From Clostridium aminobutyricum (GTDB taxonomy: Bacteria > Bacillota > Clostridia > Peptostreptococcales > Anaerovoracaceae), in contig NZ_JAFJZZ010000001.1 in assembly GCF_017255415.1 (NCBI RefSeq), forward strand, positions 682,001 to 746,000: a stretch of 64,000 bases of DNA, given 5' to 3'. Under the pieces are notes generated by a model. The model ran no database searches, had not been told where the DNA came from, and was given only the letters and a program-made list of their open reading frames with translations. This document shows positions 59,207-64,000 of the stretch, one piece after another (the first letter of the stretch is position 1; each line of letters opens with the position of its first letter). The position numbers and the translations under genes are program-made.

Positions 59207-59827
59207 ATGCAAATTAATTGTATACCTAGCGGCGCATTAGGCGTCAATACGTATTATGTAAGAGATGAAATTACAAATAAAGGATTTATTCTTGATCCGG
59301 GTGGTTTCAGTCCCAATATGCTGAATCTTATTAAGCAGGATGACTGCACTATTCAATATATTATTTTAACCCATGGTCACGGCGATCATATTGGTGGTGT
59401 TCAGCAGTATATGGAGGCATTTCCGAATGCTCAGTTAGTTGCTTGCATCCATGAAAAAGCACTGTTGGCAGATCCACGTTTAAACATGTCAAGAGAGTGC
59501 GGCGGTGCTGCAGTGGCGCTAGAAGCTGATCTGTGGGTAGATGACGGTGAAACTCTTCAAATTGGAGAGATGTCTTTGAAATTCATTCATACACCTGGTC
59601 ATACAGAAGGCGGTATGTGCATTTTAATTGACAACATTCTGTTCAGCGGGGATACATTATTCCAGCAATCGATCGGAAGAACAGATTTTCCCGGCGGCTC
59701 ATTTACCGCTATAAAAAATTCTATTCATAACAAACTATTTGTGCTTCCGGACGAGACGACGGTTTATCCGGGGCATATGGGTTCCACCAACATAGGATTT
59801 GAAAAGAGGAATAACCCTTTTGTATAA
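59207..59827 (+). CDS. MBL-fold metallohydrolase (glyoxalase II-like, YqgX group)
   Basis: A 206-residue metallo-beta-lactamase-fold hydrolase. Metal-binding motifs are THGHGDHIGG (about 56-65), HTPGHTEGG (about 128-136), FSGDTLFQ (about 146-153) and the final YPGHMGSTNIG. Its short length, lacking the glyoxalase II C-terminal helical domain, places it with YqgX-type proteins whose substrate is unknown. GAGGGTGAG ahead of ATG 59207 supports this start over ATG 59189. Its last eight bases overlap the proposed hemZ start. Confidence 0.88.
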   Translation: MQINCIPSGALGVNTYYVRDEITNKGFILDPGGFSPNMLNLIKQDDCTIQYIILTHGHGDHIGGVQQYMEAFPNAQLVACIHEKALLADPRLNMSRECGGAAVALEADLWVDDGETLQIGEMSLKFIHTPGHTEGGMCILIDNILFSGDTLFQQSIGRTDFPGGSFTAIKNSIHNKLFVLPDETTVYPGHMGSTNIGFEKRNNPFV

Positions 59828-61220
59828 AATAATATTAAATGGCATTACAAATAAATATGAATATGATGAACTCATCAAGGTATTTTTAAAACCCAATCAA
59901 TATGAATTGGTTTGTGATTCGGACTTCGTTTCTGATGAACAAGGGAAAACGGGTGCGGAGCAGGACGAGAAGGAATTTGAAATGATCTTGGTATTTGACA
60001 AAAATGAAAAAAATGTACTCCTGCGAAAAATTTATTTAAGTCTTTCAAAGCTAACCGGCAAAACACCAACATGGGGGATTCATACCGGCGTCCGACCGCT
60101 TAAACTGGTCGGAGAACTATACAAGAAATTTGGTTCTATGGAGCAGGTAACGGAGCATCTGAAAGATTTTTACTTGTTTAGTGATGAAAAAATTGCTTTG
60201 CTTCGTGATACGTATGCAGTTCAGCAAGGTATACTTGGAGAATCGGATGTCAATGCGGTGGGAATCTATATCGGCATTCCGTTTTGTCCGACTAGGTGCC
60301 TCTATTGTTCGTTCACGTCCAATCAAGTAGGCGAACAGCTGATTCAAGCTTATTTGGATGCGCTTCATATAGAAATGGAACAGGTCGGAAAAGGGATGGC
60401 GGAAAAGGGATGGATTCCGGAATCCATTTATATCGGAGGAGGAACGCCTACCACTATTACGGCAGAACAGCTGGACAAGCTTCTAAAAGCGGTCCATGCT
60501 CATTTTGATTGTTCAAAATTACGTGAATTTACGGTTGAAGCAGGGCGTCCGGATACGATTACCAGAGAAAAATTAGAAGTCATTAAAAATAACGGAGTGA
60601 AACGAATCAGCATCAATCCGCAGTCTATGAATGACCAGACCCTAGAATTAATCGGACGTTCCCATAATAGCGATGAAATCTTGAATGCCTTTGACCTCGC
60701 ACGAGAAGTCGGCATTTCGAGTATCAACGCAGATATTATTGCGGGCCTTCCGGATGAAGACCTAGGTGATTTTGAAAAAACGCTGGATGCCATGATCGGT
60801 CTTTCGGCAGAAAATATAACCATACATACGTTGGCCGTAAAACGAGCATCAAAACTGATTGATTTGGACAGTGATTTTCACTATAAACAGGCCCAAATTG
60901 TCAATCAAATGTTGGACTTATCGAAAGAAAAATTATCGGAGCATGGCTATATACCCTATTACTTATATAGGCAGAAGCATATGGCCGGTAGTCTTGAGAA
61001 TGTGGGCTATTCAAGACCGGGTTTTGAAGGCATCTATAATATTCGCATTATGGAAGAAAGACAGACCATCATTGCACTTGGAGCCGGTGGTATCACAAAA
61101 GTGTATTATCCGGATGAAAATCGATTAGAGCGCATTCCAAATGTGTCTAATTATGAGATTTATGTAACCAGATTGAACGAAATGATAAAAAGGAAAGACG
61201 ACAATTTATTTAGGAGGTAA
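59820..61220 (+). CDS. hemZ: HemZ-like radical SAM coproporphyrinogen dehydrogenase family protein
   Basis: A 466-residue radical SAM protein of the oxygen-independent coproporphyrinogen oxidase (HemN/HemW/HemZ) superfamily. A HemZ-type N-terminal domain (about 1-140, GIHTGVRPLKLVGELYKKFG) precedes the cluster motif FCPTRCLYCSF (C-x3-C-x2-C, about 153-163). IYIGGGTPTTI, RISINPQSM and INADIIAGLPDE are the typical barrel motifs. The reaction in this subgroup is not firmly established, and some HemN-like proteins are haem chaperones. TTG 59820, preceded by AGAGGA, best matches family N-termini; another TTG lies at 59799. The next gene is hisS, 5 bp later. Confidence 0.85.
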   Translation: MYKIILNGITNKYEYDELIKVFLKPNQYELVCDSDFVSDEQGKTGAEQDEKEFEMILVFDKNEKNVLLRKIYLSLSKLTGKTPTWGIHTGVRPLKLVGELYKKFGSMEQVTEHLKDFYLFSDEKIALLRDTYAVQQGILGESDVNAVGIYIGIPFCPTRCLYCSFTSNQVGEQLIQAYLDALHIEMEQVGKGMAEKGWIPESIYIGGGTPTTITAEQLDKLLKAVHAHFDCSKLREFTVEAGRPDTITREKLEVIKNNGVKRISINPQSMNDQTLELIGRSHNSDEILNAFDLAREVGISSINADIIAGLPDEDLGDFEKTLDAMIGLSAENITIHTLAVKRASKLIDLDSDFHYKQAQIVNQMLDLSKEKLSEHGYIPYYLYRQKHMAGSLENVGYSRPGFEGIYNIRIMEERQTIIALGAGGITKVYYPDENRLERIPNVSNYEIYVTRLNEMIKRKDDNLFRR

Positions 61221-61225
61221 TTTGA

Positions 61226-62476
61226 ATGTTAACCATTGCACCAAAGGGGACCAAAGATGTTATGCCGAGTCAGGTGTACAAGTGGCATTTTATTGAGAAA
61301 GCTTTTGCTGAAATATGTGCAAAATATGGATACAAAGAAGTACGAACACCAATTTTTGAACACACTGAATTATTTGCAAGAGGTGTTGGCGATACTACGG
61401 ATATCGTAGAAAAACAGATGTATTCTTTTGAGGACTATGCAAAAAGACCGATCACTTTAAAACCGGAAGGTACTTCTTCCGTCGTTCGTGCATTTGTAGA
61501 ACATAAACAGTATGCAGAAGTTCAGCCGACTAAAATGTACTATGATATTCCTTGCTTCCGATATGAAAAACCTCAATCAGGACGATTAAGAGAATTCCAC
61601 CAATTTGGTGTGGAAGTTTTTGGAACAAATAATATGATGGCGGATGCAGAAGTAATCAGTCTGGCAAATGATTTTTTAAATTCTTTAGGAATTGAAGATT
61701 TGGAATTAAGGATCAACAGCATCGGATGTCCGAAGTGCAGAGAAAAGCACAGACAGGCATTGAGAGAATTCTTAAAACCTAAATACGATCAGCTTTGCAG
61801 TACCTGCAAAAGTCGATTTGACCGAAATCCAATGCGAATTTTAGACTGCAAGTCCGAGATTTGTCAGGAACTCGTTCAGGGAGCCCCTATCATGCTCGAC
61901 TACTTATGTGAGGAATGCAGCACTGCATTTGACGAATTACAAAATGATTTGACAGCAATGGGTGTTGAATTCATTGTAGACTCCGGTATCGTAAGAGGTC
62001 TTGATTATTACACGAAAACAGCTTTTGAATTTGTTTCCAATAAGATTGGTGCACAAGGTACTGTATGCGGCGGCGGTCGTTACGATAACCTGATTGAACA
62101 GCTTGGAGGACCGGATATTCCGGGTGTTGGTTTTGGTTTAGGAAAAGAACGGTTATTGTTGATTTTAGAGGCAAATGGTATTGACATACCGGAACCGGAT
62201 GCAACAGACGTATTTATTGCCGTTATGGGAGAACAATCCAAAGCTTATGGTCTATCCTTGCTTCGAAAGCTTCGCTTAGAGGGCATTAAGGCAGAAATGG
62301 ATTTATTGGCACGAAATTTCAAAGGACAGTTCAAGTATGCGGATCGAATTAATGCAAAGTATACCATTGTCATCGGAGAGAATGAGCTGAATGAAGGAAA
62401 GGTTGCTATCAAAACGATGGCAACTTCTGAGCAGAAGCTAGTCGACATCAACGACATCATCAGTGAATTAAAATAA
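61226..62476 (+). CDS. hisS: Histidyl-tRNA synthetase
   Basis: Class II aminoacyl-tRNA synthetase charging tRNA-His, 416 residues. PKGTKDVMPSQ opens the protein, motif 1 lies around VRTPIFEHTELFARGVG, and motif 2 is CFRYEKPQSGRLREFHQFG (about 110-128). The His-specific signatures are IVRGLDYYTKTAFEF (about 252) and GGGRYDNLIEQLGG (about 279), and motif 3 is VGFGLGKERL. The C-terminal anticodon-binding domain covers about 325-416. AGGAGG is well placed for ATG 61226. hisS-aspS adjacency is conserved in Firmicutes. Confidence 0.97.
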   Translation: MLTIAPKGTKDVMPSQVYKWHFIEKAFAEICAKYGYKEVRTPIFEHTELFARGVGDTTDIVEKQMYSFEDYAKRPITLKPEGTSSVVRAFVEHKQYAEVQPTKMYYDIPCFRYEKPQSGRLREFHQFGVEVFGTNNMMADAEVISLANDFLNSLGIEDLELRINSIGCPKCREKHRQALREFLKPKYDQLCSTCKSRFDRNPMRILDCKSEICQELVQGAPIMLDYLCEECSTAFDELQNDLTAMGVEFIVDSGIVRGLDYYTKTAFEFVSNKIGAQGTVCGGGRYDNLIEQLGGPDIPGVGFGLGKERLLLILEANGIDIPEPDATDVFIAVMGEQSKAYGLSLLRKLRLEGIKAEMDLLARNFKGQFKYADRINAKYTIVIGENELNEGKVAIKTMATSEQKLVDINDIISELK

Positions 62477-62515
62477 AAAACGATAGATAAAAGAAGAGAA
62501 TAGGAGAGCATAACT

Positions 62516-64000
62516 ATGAGCAATGTATTTAAACGAACACACATGTGCGGTATTTTAAATTCAAGCAATATCGATGAAAGCGTTGTATTAAACGGATGGA
62601 TTCAAAAGAGAAGGAATCTGGGCGGGTTGATTTTCTGTGATGTAAGAGATAAGACCGGTATCGTTCAAGTCGTTTTTGATGATAAAATCCCTCAAGAACT
62701 TTTTGAAAAAGCAGATACGCTGCGAAGTGAATATGTTGTCGGCGTAAAGGGAATCGTAAAGGAAAGACAATCCAAAAATCCGGAGCTGCCAACCGGGGAT
62801 ATTGAAGTTTTTGCAAATGATCTTGTAATCTATTCGGAAGCGGAAACTCCTCCGATTTATATTAAGGACGATGATAACGTAGATGATAACCTACGATTAA
62901 AATACAGGTATTTGGATCTGAGAAAAGTCAAGATGCAGAAGAATTTAACCTTTCGGCATAACATCGCTAAAATAGCCAGAGAATATTTTGATAGTCAAGG
63001 ATTTACGGAAGTAGAAACCCCTATATTAATCAAGTCTACTCCGGAAGGTGCAAGAGACTATTTGGTACCAAGCAGAGTAAACCCCGGTCAGTTCTATGCT
63101 TTGCCTCAATCTCCGCAGATGTTTAAGCAGCTGCTCATGGTTGGCGGAACCGATCGTTATATTCAAATTGCAAAATGTTTCCGTGATGAAGATTTAAGAG
63201 CCGACAGACAGCCTGAATTTACTCAGATTGACCTTGAAATGTCTTTCGTAGATGAAGATGATGTCATTGAGATTCAAGAGGGTTTTTTAAAGAAGTTAAT
63301 GAAGGACGTCATGAATGTTGACGTTGTCACTCCTTTTCCAAGAATCCCTTATAGCGAAGCGATGGAACGTTACGGCAGTGATAAGCCGGACACCAGATTT
63401 AGCTTCGAATTAAAAAAACTGAACGATGTGGTGGCAGGATGTGATTTTAAGGTATTTACGGATGCCCTTGAGAAAGGCGGAGACGTTCGCGGTATCAACA
63501 TTGACGGAGGCTCCGAAAAGTTCAGCAGAAAAGATATCGACAAGCTGCAGGATGCGGCAAAACATTACGGTGCAAAGGGGCTTGTTTGGATGAGAATCGG
63601 TGAAGAAGAAATCACTTCTTCCGTAAGCAAGTTCTTTAATCAGGATCAATTAAAAGAAATCGCAGCTGTTTTTGAAGCAAAGGCAGGCGACTTGATTCTC
63701 ATTGTGTCTGATAAAGCGAAAGTTGTGTTTGACAGCTTAGGCTTCTTAAGAAGAGAAATCGCCGGAAGACTCAATCTGTTGGACGACACGCAATATAATT
63801 TCTTGTGGGTAGTAGATTTCCCATTGTTTGAACAGGATGAAGAGACCAATTCGTATTCCGCTATGCACCATCCGTTCACATCACCTAAAATGGAAGATTT
63901 GCACCTGTTGGATACAGATCCCGGCAAAGTACGGGCAAAAGCGTATGATATCGTATTGAATGGCGTAGAACTTGGCGGCGGAAGCATTCGAATTCACGAT
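62516..64000 (+). CDS. aspS: Aspartyl-tRNA synthetase, incomplete at window end
   Basis: Class II synthetase charging tRNA-Asp; 495 codons are present and the frame is still open at 64000, about 100 residues short of the family's usual 590. The OB-fold anticodon-binding domain is at the start (VVLNGWIQKRRNLGGLIFCD), then YRYLDLRK and motif 1 (VETPILIKSTPEGARDYLVP). Motif 2 is RYIQIAKCFRDEDLRADRQP, and the bacterial insertion domain GAD follows (about 300-420). NFLWVVDFPLFE precedes the last visible block, GVELGGGSIRIHD. TAGGAGAG is eight bases from ATG 62516. Whether it also charges tRNA-Asn cannot be judged here. Confidence 0.96.
   Translation, partial: MSNVFKRTHMCGILNSSNIDESVVLNGWIQKRRNLGGLIFCDVRDKTGIVQVVFDDKIPQELFEKADTLRSEYVVGVKGIVKERQSKNPELPTGDIEVFANDLVIYSEAETPPIYIKDDDNVDDNLRLKYRYLDLRKVKMQKNLTFRHNIAKIAREYFDSQGFTEVETPILIKSTPEGARDYLVPSRVNPGQFYALPQSPQMFKQLLMVGGTDRYIQIAKCFRDEDLRADRQPEFTQIDLEMSFVDEDDVIEIQEGFLKKLMKDVMNVDVVTPFPRIPYSEAMERYGSDKPDTRFSFELKKLNDVVAGCDFKVFTDALEKGGDVRGINIDGGSEKFSRKDIDKLQDAAKHYGAKGLVWMRIGEEEITSSVSKFFNQDQLKEIAAVFEAKAGDLILIVSDKAKVVFDSLGFLRREIAGRLNLLDDTQYNFLWVVDFPLFEQDEETNSYSAMHHPFTSPKMEDLHLLDTDPGKVRAKAYDIVLNGVELGGGSIRIHD

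Noticed and set aside
1-64000. CRISPR array, prophage, insertion sequence or toxin-antitoxin module
   Set aside because: No regularly spaced repeats, transposase, integrase, phage structural genes or toxin-antitoxin pairs were seen in the window.

Overview
The window looks like chromosomal DNA from a low-GC, anaerobic, probably spore-forming member of the Clostridia. The evidence is an Rnf complex in the order C-D-G-E-A-B, a very large 2-hydroxyacyl-CoA dehydratase activase-type protein (BcrAD/HgdC), the anaerobic (cbi) route to cobalamin, a CotF-like coat protein, a secreted S-layer-anchored enzyme, and Firmicutes gene orders (ylxY-mlpA, dgt-dnaG-rpoD-trmK-nif3, secDF-relA-dtd-hemZ-hisS-aspS). 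I cannot name the species. Almost all genes lie on the + strand, and I see no prophage, insertion sequence or CRISPR array.

Layout. 1-5.1 kb: SLH-anchored phosphodiester glycosidase, ylxY, the M16 peptidase mlpA, and dut. 5.1-15.8 kb: ten tightly coupled cobalamin genes (cbiG, cbiET fusion, cbiA, cbiD, cbiF, cbiH, cbiB, cobD, cobQ, cbiC). 15.9-17.1 kb: an unusual two-piece catalase-like locus. 17.1-18.8 kb: a PhoP-box promoter driving a DUF47/PiT phosphate transport pair. 18.8-24.6 kb: dgt, dnaG, rpoD, trmK and a Nif3-family gene. 24.6-27.4 kb: RNase P RNA, a MATE pump and a minus-strand Cys-rich protein. 27.5-32.6 kb: the giant activase-like protein and yebC. 32.6-38.6 kb: rseC and the complete rnf operon. 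38.7-41.1 kb: a zinc-ribbon protein, 6S RNA, a CotF-like protein and a formate/nitrite-type channel. 41.1-44.1 kb: an OPT oligopeptide transporter behind a long leader with an internal terminator, then a P1-family aminopeptidase. 44.2-46.8 kb: a PHP phosphatase and an ECF sigma/anti-sigma pair. 46.8-53.1 kb: polA, coaE, an orphan peptide-binding lipoprotein and two tRNA-Leu genes flanking an EamA transporter. 53.2-64 kb: yajC, secDF, relA, dtd, an MBL hydrolase, hemZ, hisS and aspS, which runs off the window.

How they fit together. Rnf couples ferredoxin oxidation to NAD reduction and ion pumping. The activase-like protein and the cobalamin pathway suit amino-acid or acid fermentation, and OPT plus the P1 peptidase suggests peptide feeding. 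Housekeeping blocks cover replication, transcription, tRNA charging, protein export and the stringent response.

The observations most worth checking are: (1) a catalase-fold protein with His where the haem-ligand Tyr should be, Gln for the distal Asn, an early stop, and its C-terminal helical domain encoded as a separate, translationally coupled small gene; (2) a structured leader RNA present twice, upstream of the SLH enzyme and of trmK, with a compensatory base-pair change; (3) a promoter-leader-terminator arrangement before the OPT transporter that looks like an unassigned riboswitch or attenuator; (4) a four-repeat PhoP box with exact 11-bp spacing; and (5) a short leader ORF with a strong ribosome binding site before rseC-rnf.
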